Assembly (NCBI GenBank): GCA_026214975.1
Contig: JAOBSW010000948.1
Span: 234,056-298,055 of the forward strand
Reading direction: 5' to 3'
DNA: 64,000 nt
DNA from: Gentiana macrophylla
Taxonomy: Eukaryota > Streptophyta > Magnoliopsida > Gentianales > Gentianaceae
Numbering within the stretch: position 1 is the first letter of the stretch; each line of letters opens with the position of its first letter. Shown here piece by piece: positions 12,024 to 21,880 of this stretch. Made by a program: the position numbers and the translations under genes. Under the pieces are notes generated by a model. It was not told the origin of the DNA, searched no databases, and saw only the letters and a list, made by a program, of their open reading frames with translations.

Positions 12024-13130
12024 CGATGTATAAAAGTTTTCTAAGGACAAACTCAACATGTCTGTAGGACAGACGACTATAACAGGGCCGCAGTTAGGGC
12101 TGTAAATGAACCTAAGTATTCGATTCGATCCGGAGTATTCGGCTCGAAAAAGCTCGATTCGGGCTCGTTTCGTGGGTTCGAACTTCGAGCCAAACCTTAC
12201 AAATTAGATATTCGGTGGTCGGGCCGAACATGTTCGAACATGTTCGGCTCGGATATCATAAATTCATATCTGATTCGGAGCGAACATGTTTTTTAAAACC
12301 GAGCGAACATGTTACGATTTTTTTAAAACCCGATTCGAGCGAACATGTTCGAACAGTTCGACATGTTCGAGCCGAACCGAGCGAGCTTTTTCCCCAAATA
12401 CCGAGAGCGAACCCGGGCGAATAATGAAAATATAAGGCTCAGCCATTTCGAGCCGAGCCGAGCCTAAGGTTCGAACATACCGAGCCGAGCCGAACCCTGC
12501 CAGGGTTCGGTAGGGTTCGGCTCGTTTACAGGCCTAGCCGCAGTGCGGACTCGGAAAAGTTTGCTAAGGACAAACTCAACAAGTCTGCAGGACAGACGGC
12601 CATAACTGGGCCGCAGTGTGGACTCAGAAAAGTTTGCTAAGGATAAACTCAACAAGGTTACAGGACATACGACCATAACTGGGCCGCAGTGCGGACTCAA
12701 AAAAGTTTGCTAAGGACAAACTCAACAAGTCTACAGGACAGACGGCCATAACTAGGCCGCAGTGCGGACTCAAAAAAGTTTGCTAAGGACAAACTCAACA
12801 AGTCTGCAGGACGGACGAACATAACTGGGCCGCAGTGCGGACTCGGAAATTTTTTTCTAAGGACAAACTCAATAAGTCTACAGGAAGGACGAACATAATT
12901 GGGCCGCAGTGCGGATTCAGAAAAGTTTGCTAAGGACAAACTCAACATATCTGCAGGACAGACGACCATAACTGAGCCGCAGTGTGGACTCGGAAAAGTT
13001 TGCTAAGGATAAACTTAATAAGTCTGAAGGACAGACGATCAGAACTGACATACGCTCAGAACTGAAATACACTATAACCTCAAAAAGTTTGTAATAATCA
13101 AACTTTCTAAGTCTGCAAGACAGACGATCA
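12024..13130 (+). repeat. 73-bp tandem repeat array in Tat 3' region
   Basis: About nine head-to-tail units with a 73-bp period; six consecutive units from 12545 are clear, and the last ones diverge. The unit core is AAGTTTGCTAAGGACAAACT, followed by CAACAAGTCTGCAGGACAGA and then CCATAACTGGGCCGCAGT. The first unit (12024-12094) is separated from the rest by the hAT MITE. Since 73 is not a multiple of three, the repeated minus-strand reading frames here are not coding. Tandem repeats between pol and the 3' LTR are a known Tat/Ogre feature and a known seed of plant satellites. Confidence 0.9.
12095..12536. mobile_element. hAT-type MITE, 442 bp
   Basis: The termini are TAGGGCTGTAAATGAACC at the left and GGCTCGTTTACAGGCCTA at the right, imperfect inverted repeats. 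An exact 8-bp duplication GCCGCAGT flanks it (12087-12094 and 12537-12544), the hAT signature. It interrupts the 73-bp array, whose phase resumes after removal. The interior is rich in CGAGC and in the palindrome GAACATGTTC (full copies at 12226, 12236 and 12341, plus several partial ones). There is no transposase, so it depends on an autonomous hAT. Confidence 0.9.
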
Positions 13131-13436
13131 GAGACTTCGCTAAAGTACATCATTCAAAAGGCAAAGCATGTAAATGATGTACTTCAGGGGGCAAAGGACC
13201 CTGAGTTATGAAAAACAAAAAGTTATGTAAAACAAAAGGTATGAAAAACAAAAGGCTAAAAGCCAAAAGAAATAATAAGCATAACAAGTGCCTAAAAGGC
13301 ATATATTGTCAAAAGTAAAAGGCAATAGAAAAGTTGGAAGTTATTACAAGCTTGTAAAAGAAAAAACAAGTGCCTAAGCCTAAGAATCAATAGAAGGATC
13401 CTGTTGAGAAGGCTGATCTGAAGGCACATCAGAAGG
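13131..13436. other. A-rich spacer in Tat element
   Basis: Low-complexity A-rich sequence with reiterated AAAACAAAAGG and AAAAGGC motifs between the tandem array and the antisense ORF. I see no gene here. Confidence 0.6.
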
Positions 13437-15035
13437 CTAAGCCAAGGATGCACTGGTTTGACGAGCAGCATGTCTGCGGGAGTACTTAGCTGCCAAAATT
13501 TCACCAGCTTGAAACTCTCTAAGTTTAGCTTCATAGACACTGTTGCCGCCAGGTTTGTGAAGTCCTCCGTGGGGAAGAGTCTTAATGACTAGCTCAGGGC
13601 ATTGTGCCTTAGCTTCGTCCACGCCCAGAGTGCATCCATGGCCCAAGATTGGGGCAAGTAATACCTTCAAAGCTCCAGTGAATTGATCGGAGCTCTTATA
13701 GTCGTGAATAGCTTGGGCTATCCGTGAAGGTATCACATCCTCAAGTCCTTCATGTTCAGCTTGAAGTTTCACCATGTCTGCCTCCCGCTCTAAGATCTGC
13801 CTGGCATGATCAGCACTGGCAGTCCGTAGTTCTTGCATCTCGGCCTGCTCGGCCAGAATGATCTTATTAAGATCAGCGATCTGCTGATCTTTGGATAGAG
13901 ACTCATCATTGTGCTTTTGATGGCTGGCGGAGAGGTCAGGAATCCGTTTCTCTAAAGAACTCTTTTGGGAAGAGAACCCTTTTAGGTCTGTTCAGATGTT
14001 CCTTCCCAGCCTTGACAACCTGGCAGAACACTAAAAGGGTCAGTACGATAAACAGATAATGACAAAAGAAAGTAGCAGACAGAAAAGCAAGAAAAGTATA
14101 CCATAGTGGCCAGATCCATGTCTGGCAGCTCCGACATATAGTCAGCATGGGGAATGAAAACCCCCTCAGAGATATGTTGGTCACTTCGACCAGACCTGCT
14201 CCTCTTCCGCCCGGTTCGGGGGCACACCTGAAGTTGTCCCTCTGCCACAGTAGGATCGGGACTGTCCAGGATGATCAAGCTTTCGTCCTGGTAATTTGTA
14301 CGCTACACAGGAATGAATTCCTGCAGTTGTCATACATACTCAAGTGAGCCACAGGTATGGATCCGGCCTCGAATCAGCTAGACGAGCAGGTTCAATCAAT
14401 TATGAGGGCCACTCCGGAGAATCTAAAAGGACATTGACATTGCCAATGTCCTCCAACAACTGAGCATCTACCCCAGTGGGGCACACATCAGCCGACTGAG
14501 CATCAGCCGAAAGTTGGTGTCGGATAAAAAAGAAGTGGTTTTTCCTCTCGTGGATAAAGGACTTCCCTGTTGAAAGAATGGGGATTCCCCTTCGCTGGTC
14601 AGTTCGGCGGGGAAAGTAGTACCACCCGCTATGATTTCTAACCTTCATGTGCTGGTAGAAGGTCCTAAATAAGTCTACTTAGAACGCGGTGACCATACAT
14701 CTACACAAGATCGTGAAACCGATGATCTTTCTAACTCCGTTAGGGGCGATCTGGGCAGATCCGAAATGGTAGTGTTGAAGAATGGCCAGAAAGGCAGGAC
14801 AGAAGGGGACCATAAGGCCACAGACGAACTGCTCCTTGTACACAGTAAAATACGCCGTAAGGGGCTGATGAGCATATAGGTTCATACCCCCAAGAAGACA
14901 GGGAGAGTATTGGTCCATGTCAATATTGTATCGGTTACAGATCTGCATGATATCATCCTGTGTAAGCTTGGATCTGACCCCAAAAAAACCTATGGCTGAC
15001 CTAGCAGTCATATGTGCTATAATACTTTGATTCAA
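13437..15035 (-). pseudogene. Tat antisense ORF (Transposase_28-like), broken
   Basis: Read on the minus strand, opposite to pol. Its upstream part (14679-15035) contains IAPNGVRKIIGFTILCR, and 14400-14648 contains a GWYYFPRR stretch followed by HFFFIR. This order resembles the protein family filed in Pfam as 'putative gypsy type transposon' (Transposase_28). The downstream part (13437-13838) is hydrophilic and probably coiled-coil (QILEREADMVKLQAEHEGLE). Antisense ORFs between integrase and 3' LTR are known in Tat elements such as Grande, and their function is unknown. Here it is split by stops and frame changes at about 14675, 14390 and 13980. The family assignment is from memory of its pattern. 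Confidence 0.6.
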
Positions 15036-15562
15036 AGAAGTAAACCCGAAACCAGAACGATGCCTAGATTGATTAACAGGCTGGGGATCTACAGCTAACT
15101 ACTCGGTTTCACTACGACCAGAGACAGGATTAGAAGCAAGATCTCTAATTGAGCCCTAGACTAATGAACTTCTACCTCAGACTCAGATTGGAATTCAAAT
15201 TCCCTGTCGATTGAACTACTAGATGCAGTTCTATCCCTCGTTAACTGGGAAGGATTGAACTACTAGATGCAGTTCTTACTTGAGAAAATGCAAAGTGTCT
15301 TGAGGATTTGAAATCTTTAGTTTAATAGCAAGAATAGAGAAGTGGGAAGGTCTGATGTGAAAAGACAGGGGTTATAACCCCCCTGACGTGTAAACGACGT
15401 CAGTTATGGGAAATAGGGAAAAACGCCCCGGTTCCCGGAAATGCAATAATGACCTACTTAATAGGCTGCCATCTAGCAGTTAGTAAATTCAAAACGTGAG
15501 GTTGGATAAGTTCGGCCGAACAGCACGGGTGCAGATCTGACCAACTAAAAGCAAGATCAGAT
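15036..15562. other. Spacer between Tat antisense ORF and LTR
   Basis: No ORF. A direct repeat of TTGAACTACTAGATGCAGTTCT occurs at about 15210 and 15254. A C-rich run (GGGGTTATAACCCCCC) near 15368 can form a short hairpin. It probably contains the start region or promoter of the antisense ORF. Confidence 0.45.
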
Positions 15563-15573
15563 ATGGGGGCTTA

Positions 15574-16187
15574 TGATAATAGCAGACCCGAACTACGCCA
15601 CATGTTATCCTTTTAAGTCGTATAATATATGACTAGCCTCTAAACGTAAGGGCCATGAGCCCCAAAGATATACCTAAAGGTAAGTCCTTAACCCCAGGTG
15701 GGAGATCAACAAAGGCTCCTCCTCAGGTCACCGCAGGTCGGCCAAGGCCTGGTGAAGAGGAGCTGCCTAGTTCGGCCATAGTGGCCTTGGAGGGCTCGGC
15801 GCAGACGCCTTTCGAGCAACCACATTTGTTATTCCACGTCTTTGGATAACTATAGATAAATAGGGAAAGAATCCTAAGTCTTGAGGACTGTGATCTTGAC
15901 ATTTAAATATGTCCATAATTATCCCTAAATCTTGGGGATTTATGCGTGTATATTCTTAGGGAAATAATATTAGTAATAATAATGTAATTATTTGCTGGAC
16001 AATGAAAGAGATAAATCATCCCCTATATAAACAACCCTAAGAAACTACGAAAGACTTGATTCCAATTCAACTATTGGATACGTAGGCAACTCACGGGAAA
16101 TAACTCGAGAGCTCAGTCTAAAATACACCAAAAACACCTCCCCATTAATACGATTTAGGGTTCTTTGGATTTAGGATCGTTGTCACA
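15574..16187 (+). mobile_element. Tat LTR (probably the 3' LTR)
   Basis: Preceded by a purine run GATATGGGGGC (15560-15570), the expected polypurine tract. The proposed ends are TGATAATAG and GTTGTCACA, giving 614 bp. A TATA box (CTATATAAAC, about 16023) fits an LTR promoter. The boundaries are inferred from this layout because the partner LTR is outside the window. Confidence 0.6.
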
Positions 16188-16194
16188 AAAGTAA

Positions 16195-16206
16195 ATTGGC
16201 GCGGAT
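16195..16206 (+). other. Possible primer-binding-site remnant
   Basis: AATTGGCGCGG, a few bases after the LTR, resembles the ATTGGCGCC start of primer sites used by Tat/Athila elements. A 3' LTR should not be followed by a primer site, so either this LTR was once a 5' LTR of a tandem element or the match is chance. Similarity ends after about eight bases. Confidence 0.3.
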
Positions 16207-16335
16207 TAATTAATGAAGCGAAGCTCGGTATCGTCGTGGAACAATTCAAGATTCTCTTAAATTGTCCATTCTTACCCACAATGCTCAAGCATAAAGAGAT
16301 TGTAACAACAATTCGCCGGGCCGTGGCCCGTGATA

Positions 16336-16632
16336 AACATACAATTCATATCCGGGTTAATTCGGTATATCGGATAACCTTTACACCTGACCTATCGAGC
16401 GCTAAGCATTACATGAATGATTCTTTTTTTTTAACCTTCTTTTTCTCTTTCTTTTAATTATTATTATTATTATTATCATTATTATTTTTTGGCCTCAAAG
16501 GAGGGTTGAATCGAGACTGCTTTATTAAAAAAAATTAAAACCAAGAATTAAGGAAATAAATCATTTTGGAATAAAGTGGAATTATCTTTTTTTATTAAAC
16601 GAATAAAGTGGAATTATCGATTTTTATCATCT

Positions 16633-16671
<39 letters not shown>

Positions 16672-17094
16672 AGAAACGTGTTTAATTAATTCATTGAGGT
16701 ATGTCGGTTTATTTTGCTTCCGTACTAAGCCCGGAAACGTGTAATTAGTATAATAAAAAGCAACTCACGGTAATCCCTAAATTAATATTTTAAGCAATTA
16801 TTCTTATAAATATTTAGCAAATTTTGTCTGATATTATTTTTCTCTTGGTCCCATCACATTTTTTATTTTTTTATCATCTCAAAAAAAAAAAAAAAAAAAA
16901 AAAAAACCTAGAAACGTGTTTAATTAATTCATTGAGGTATGTCGGTTTATTTGGCTTCCGTACTAAGCCCGGAAACGTGTAATTAGTATAATAAAAGGCA
17001 ACTCACGGTAATCTCTAAATTAATATTTTAAGCAATTATTCTTATAAATATTCAGCAAATTTTGTCTGCTATTATTTTTCTCTTGGTCCCATCA
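16336..17094 (+). repeat. RING locus 1 upstream region with tandem duplication
   Basis: From about 16336 the sequence matches the upstream region of RING locus 2 (25856 onward), so it belongs to the duplicated host segment. A unit of about 240 bp, starting at ATCATCTCAAAA with a long A-run and ending at GGTCCCATCACA, is present twice in tandem (about 16627-16866 and 16874-17098). Locus 2 has it once (about 29160-29390). The A-runs are about 40 and 28 bases long. The promoter and 5' UTR of the gene should lie here, but I cannot place a TATA box with confidence. Confidence 0.75.
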
Positions 17095-17290
17095 CATATT
17101 TTTTTTTTTTTTTTATCCGTTATGGCAGAGTTGTGGGAGATTCGAATTGAATGTGAGTTGAGTCATCAAGGCTATGATTGCATCATACACATATTTTTTT
17201 TTTTTTTTATCCGTTATGGCAGAGTTGTGGGAGATTCGAATTGAATGTGAGTTGAGTCATCAAGGCTATGATTGCATCATACCTATCGAC
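17095..17290 (+). repeat. 94-bp tandem duplication of the RING gene start
   Basis: The T-run, ATCCGTTATGGCAGAGTTGT and about 60 following coding bases are repeated head to tail, giving two potential ATG codons (17122 and 17216). The copies are nearly identical. Locus 2 has only one copy, so the duplication happened in locus 1. Confidence 0.88.
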
Positions 17291-18472
17291 AAAGGTGAGC
17301 GTTCCAAGGACGAGTTATCGTCAACCTTCGATACAGCGTGAAAGCGATAACCAAGGCTACCTCGACGACAACCCATCTGAAGAAGACGGTTTACAATTTC
17401 ACAACACTACGGTGGAGGTTGATCCGTTGTCCAATTTGAGAAGTGGGCTGTAACGCCCCCAGACCCCAGATGGTTTACAATTTCGCAACACTACGGTGGA
17501 GGTTGATCCGTTGTCCAATCTGAGAAGTGGGTACAACGCCCTGCAGGACCCGAGTGCAGTAGCGCTAAATAGTCATAAATGTCGGTCAAGCTGCTTAGAC
17601 CGCCGCCCTCGCTCGGCTGGAGTGCAAAAAGGGCTAACCGAGTTTACATGAAGACATTTATGTCTCGCACTTATATATGGGGTGAACATTCTCTTATTTT
17701 ACCGATGTGGGACTTTACATTTCCCCTTATAATGGGTGGCGTCTTAGCATGCGGTGCAACACATAGTTCCGTCGATAGTCGGCTCTGAATACCATTACAG
17801 ACGGCCCTGGACCCGGTGCAGTAGCGCTTAAATAAGTCATAAATGTCCGGTCAATCGCTTAGACCGCCGTCATCGGCTTGTCAGTGCAAAAGGGGCTAAC
17901 TCGGGTTGACAAGACCTTTATGTCTCACACTTATATGGGAGTGCGCATTCTCTTATTTTACCGATGTGGGACTTTACATGGGCCCATTGTGTCTTCGATC
18001 GACATAATAGGATTTTTTTCATCGATCCGCTTGTTACGCTTGATATAGTAGCGAAATTTGAAACAAAGTCGAAAGAAGGGCAACTTTACGGATGAATAAT
18101 TGTCGTAAAGCTGACATGAATGTTTTGCTCTTTAAGGCTAATATTTCGATTCGGGCAACAAGTTATCCTGTAGATGAAGAACAATTGAATGATGATATAG
18201 CAAGGGTTGTGACGTCTTCAATGGAGGATGCAAATAGGAGGGTTTGTATTCCGGCTTCCCGATTTGCCGTCGACTCGTTAGAGAGGGAAATTTATAAATC
18301 TGCTGATGAAATTGAGATTATAAAATGTATGGTATGCTTGGAAGAAGTAGAAGAGGGTCAAGAAGTGATCTTGATGCCTTGTGACCATATTTATCACGAA
18401 AATTGCATTGTCAAATGGCATCGAGTGAGTAATTTGTGCCCTTTGTGTCGCTTTGCAATGCCCGTGGATTAG
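17122..18472 (+). pseudogene. RING-H2 finger protein, locus 1 (interrupted)
   Basis: The N-terminus MAELWEIRIECELSHQGYDC is followed by a frameshift to TGA about 25 codons later. A tandem duplication and a TRIM insertion (17449-17978) come next. An open 3' part from 18092 (126 codons) ends in a complete RING-H2 finger with CMVCLEE, LMPCDHIYHENC and NLCPLC: eight metal ligands in C-X2-C, C-X-H, X2-H-X2-C, C-X2-C order. Such proteins are usually E3 ubiquitin ligases; that is family knowledge, not shown here. Locus 2 keeps the N-terminal half in frame but has lost the RING. No signal peptide or membrane segment is visible. A truncated RING-only product from 18092 is possible but not likely to be regulated normally. 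Confidence 0.82.
17449..17978 (-). mobile_element. TRIM retrotransposon inserted in RING gene
   Basis: The ends are TGTAACGCC at the left and GGGACTTTACA at the right, flanked by an exact TGGGC duplication (17444-17448, 17979-17983). LTRs of about 185 bp lie at about 17532-17719 and 17798-17978. Between them, read on the minus strand, are a tRNA-Met-like primer site (TGGTATTCAGAGCC, 17783-17796), about 60 bp of interior, and a polypurine tract AAGGGGAAA (about 17720-17728). A TATA-like CATATAAG is in the LTR. It has no coding capacity. A later tandem duplication of about 83 bp at the left junction copied gene sequence together with the LTR start (17386-17468 and 17469-17550). Confidence 0.87.
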
Positions 18473-19734
18473 TTGAATGGATGGCCTGTTTTATTTCGAT
18501 GTGTAAGTAAAAGGGAATATTAGGTTTTAGTCCACTTTCCCTCGTGTATATAAATTTTAATCCAGTTTATATTTTTTTGTTGATTTAAGGACAAAATAAT
18601 TTCGTTCGGACTAAACTACCCCTTCCTCTACCTCTCTCCTACAGCTCACTTGATAGTCCAAACACACACAGATCATCCTCTAACCTCTCTCTTCACCCCA
18701 ATTAGTCCACCACAATGGCCAACACCAGTAGAATACCGCTGATGATTTATTTCCCGGTCGCTCTCCTCCTCATTTTCTCTTTCTCCGGCTGATTTTGAAG
18801 CTCATTGACGGAAAATCTAAGTATATTCATCTCAAAAGCGGCTAGTACTGATACCTCACAACATCAAGTAAGTTGTTTCTATTGAATGAAAATGACAGGT
18901 GTTTTTATGGAAGTAGCCGAAAAGATTAGATGGATTTTTATAGCTTTGATGAATTTTAAATGATCGTGATGGATGGTGAACGAACTTCAAAATGAAACAG
19001 GGATGATAAGCTAATAAGTAAAACTTGGAATCAACCAAAGGGGTTCATCAATTTAACTAATTTTTTAGCTCAAATCTAATCAAACTAATTTTGGTAACAT
19101 GACCGGACCGGAAATGAGAATACCGGCGAATTGCTTCAGGTTGTCATATGTGTAAATTAGTGTATTATTCATTTTTATATACTTACGTGAGATCATTACA
19201 GCTTTTGAAATAAGAAATTAGTTTAAGCAATTCCTTTACTATTTGCAAGTTCTTAGACAAGGAAGTAGTAGAGACTCAATTAGACAGTATCAAAGGTTAA
19301 ATTGATACATTGAGACTCTGTACAGTAACGCAAGTTGAAGAACTCAAGTCGATTATCCTACTTCTGTCCATATAGGCTAATCATCATTTGTCAGCCTGCC
19401 TCTGCAAATTGGAGTTTGCATTTCTTTCTGGATTAGCAATAACCATTTTGTTAATACCTGGTTAGTTATAAAATACTTCTTTACTACATTGGAGGTTTGT
19501 GTTGTGCTTCTTCTTGGAAACAAGTAAATGCAATTAAACTTGTTGAAGAACTTTAAACCGGTGAAATATTACCGTTTTAAGTCTATAACCTAAGGGGTAC
19601 TTGCACCACACCGAATTTTAGATTTTAATGGTAGTTCACCAATAAAGTTTCTTTCATGTTCAAAAATCTAACATTGTTAGCTTTTGGGTGAATATAGTTG
19701 CAATTTCTTTTTCAAATTATAACACTTTGTTGGT
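18473..19734. other. Non-coding 3' flank of RING locus 1
   Basis: I see no convincing gene. A 25-codon ORF at 18715-18792 encodes a short hydrophobic peptide (IYFPVALLLIFSFSG) that looks like a signal peptide without a mature part; it may be chance. The rest is AT-rich single-copy-looking sequence. Confidence 0.5.
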
Positions 19735-20595
19735 GTGTTACTTTGTTAGTGTGTTACTTTGTTGGTGTTAATAGTTCTGTTGAGAACAAAAATAATGGTA
19801 GGTCTGTTGTGGTTGATCATATTGGTGATCCCACAGTTTAAGGTTTCGTTTAAGGATGCATCTATGATGTTTTAAAGAAGATTGATTGTGTTTTTTACCT
19901 GGTTCATATCATTATGCTTTCTAATAGACTAGTGTTACTTTGTTAGTGTGTTACTTTGTTGGTGTGTTACTTTGTTGGTGTTAATAGTTCTGTTGAGAAC
20001 AAAAATAATGGTAGGTCTGTTGTGGTTGATCATATTGGTGATCCCACAGTTTAAGGTTTCGTTTAAGGATGCATCTATGATGTTTTAAAGAAGATTGATT
20101 GTGTTTTTTACTTGGTTCATATCATTAAGCTTTCTAATAGACTAGTGTTACTTTGTTAGTGTGTTACTTTGTTGGTGTGTAACTTTTTTGGTGTGTTACT
20201 TTGTTGGTGTGTTACTTTCTTGAGAACAAAAATAGACTAGTGTGTTACTTTGTTGGTGTGTTACTTTGTTTTTGTGTTACTTGGTTGGTGTGTTACTTTG
20301 TTGAGAACAAAAATAGACTAGTGTGTTACTGTGTTGGTATGTTACTTTGTTGGTGTGTTACTTTGTTGAGAACAAAAATAGACCAGTGTGTTACTTTGTT
20401 GGTGTGTTACTTTGTTGTTGTGTTACTTTGTTGAGAATAAAAATAGACTAGTGTGTTACTTTGTTGGTGTGTTACTTTGTTGAGAATAAGAATAGACTAG
20501 TGTGTTGAGAACAAAAATAGACTAGTGTGTTACTTTGTTGAGAACAAAAATAGAGTAGTGTGTTACTTTGTTGGTGTGTTACTTTGTTGATTCAA
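19735..20595. repeat. GTGTTACTTTGTTG minisatellite within larger duplication
   Basis: Dozens of 14-15 bp units of the form GTGTTACTTTGTTG, interspersed with GAGAACAAAAATAGACTA spacers. In the left part a longer unit of about 200 bp (containing GATCATATTGGTGATCCCAC) is repeated almost perfectly (about 19735-19930 and 19933-20150). An ORF of 77 codons here encodes only the repeat and is not taken as a gene. Confidence 0.88.
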
Positions 20596-21667
20596 ATGAT
20601 TATGTTTGTGTTTTTTTGTCTTTAGAAAATTGGAGGAGCCATGATTGTCTATCGATGAAGCTGAGCCGATGCTATTTGATGCATTTTCTGCTTCATACAT
20701 CTTTCATGGAGTTTGATGCGGTGTGGGTTTGAAGGATGAAGGTCCATAGATGGTAAAACAGACTGCTTTTGTCTTCAAGAACTTGAAGAATGTTTTAGTT
20801 TCATTAATATGCTTTTTGATTACATCCAATAATATTAGGCTTTTATTCTCTTGATTCCCCCGGAGTTACATCTCCATAATATTTTGATAGATTGTTTCAT
20901 TAGGATATGAAGCATTTTTGATAGATTGTTGTATTACGCAATGTTAATGGTGATATTTTGGATGTGAATAAAACATGTCCTTTATTCTTGTGTCTTTATT
21001 CTTGTGTCACCTTTGTGTCCTTTATTCTTGTATTCTTGTGTTATTGTGTTATTCTTTTGTAAACGCTTCGATAAAATTCGGCTTTCAAATACTACGTCGA
21101 AAATGTATCAAACGCGGTTTCAAAATGAAGATAAAAAAAATATGAACTTGGATGAAACAATTTTGATGATTGGTGTTCTAAATTGAAAGTTACGGTCGTT
21201 TATAAGAAAAACGTTCCGATTAATACAAATATTTTTTGGTCTTTCAAAATATACGTCGGAATGGTATCATATTTGGGCTCAAATTGAAGAGCAAAAAAAA
21301 CATGAATTTTGGTGAAAAAATTTCGATTATCGGAGTTATAAATCAAAAGTTACGAGTGTTAAAAAAATTTATAAAAAAAAGGATAACAAGCTGAAGCAGC
21401 GACGAAGGCTGAAGGCTGAAGCTATGCATATGCGCGTCCCGTTTATTAAAAGGGGTATTTTTGTCCGTCTAAATTTTTTTTGTCCTTTTTATAATTAAAA
21501 AAATAAGTGCCATATTTATTCATTTGTAAATATTTTTGTCATTTTCCCTCAATCCCCCTAAGTAAAAAGTATACCCTTTTCATATCTATCGTTTTGCTAC
21601 GACGGTGACTAATTAAGATATTATGTTTTTGATTCCTTATGTTTTCCTTTATGTCTTGGATACAACA
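20596..21667. other. Non-coding, with a diverged 170-bp direct repeat
   Basis: No gene recognised. Two related segments, about 21065-21200 and 21235-21370, share CAAA(A)TA-TACGTCG(A/G)AA and TTGAAGA-AAAAAAA motifs and the phrase AAGTTACG. Their spacing is about 170 bp. The style resembles non-coding ends of DNA transposons, but I found no matching terminal repeats. Confidence 0.45.
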
Positions 21668-21670
21668 GAT

Positions 21671-21847
21671 GTTAGGGTTATTCTGATGCAGGGAGGCTTC
21701 AATAGAGAGCTGCATACGTGGCAACATCTGGACCACACACTTTCATGCCACGTATGCAATTCCCTATTGAGGATGAAAGTGTGTGGTCCGTGATGTTTGC
21801 GCTATCTGGCCTTCTATATTAAGCTCTCCTTGCATCGTAATAACCCT
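21671..21847. repeat. Foldback: long imperfect inverted repeat
   Basis: The left arm (21671-21746) and right arm (21773-21847) are inverted complements over about 75 bp at roughly three quarters identity. The inner 17 bp are perfect: GGACCACACACTTTCAT (21730-21746) against ATGAAAGTGTGTGGTCC (21773-21789). A second hairpin, TGCATACGTGGC (21711-21722) with GCCACGTATGCA (21747-21758), competes with the first. The RNA of either strand would fold into a long stem with a loop of about 26 bases. It could be a foldback MITE or a small-RNA precursor. Confidence 0.75.
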
Positions 21848-21880
21848 GATGTTAGGTCTGTTACCATCCGTCTGTCTTTC

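Larger units (their letters stand above)
8580..16187 (+). mobile_element. Tat-lineage Ty3/gypsy retrotransposon relic, 3' part
   Basis: The order is PR-RT linker, RT, RNase H, a second RNase H-like domain, integrase, a long non-coding region with 73-bp tandem repeats, an antisense ORF, and an LTR at 15574-16187. Dual RNase H, 3' tandem repeats and an antisense ORF are known traits of the plant Tat/Ogre lineage. The front (gag, protease, 5' LTR) lies left of the inserted Copia element, outside the window. Every coding segment is broken by stops, many of them TAG where CAG or TGG would be expected. Confidence 0.85.

Noticed and set aside
12464..13153. Minus-strand ORFs with a repeated SLANFSES-type peptide
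   Set aside because: They are translations of the 73-bp tandem repeat; the period is not a multiple of three, so the peptide recurs only across different frames.
17062..17244. 60-codon plus-strand ORF upstream of the RING gene
   Set aside because: It is produced by T-tracts and the duplicated start region; the shared ATG with locus 2 is at 17122/17216.
18092..18472. Intact RING-H2 gene of 126 codons
   Set aside because: Although open, it is the 3' part of a longer gene whose front is frameshifted and interrupted by a TRIM, so it is annotated as part of a pseudogene.
21826..21850. Possible additional Helitron head (TTCTATATTAAGCTCTCC)
   Set aside because: It is part of the right arm of the foldback and lacks the CCAAGAAGGTGTGCC block that follows the other heads.
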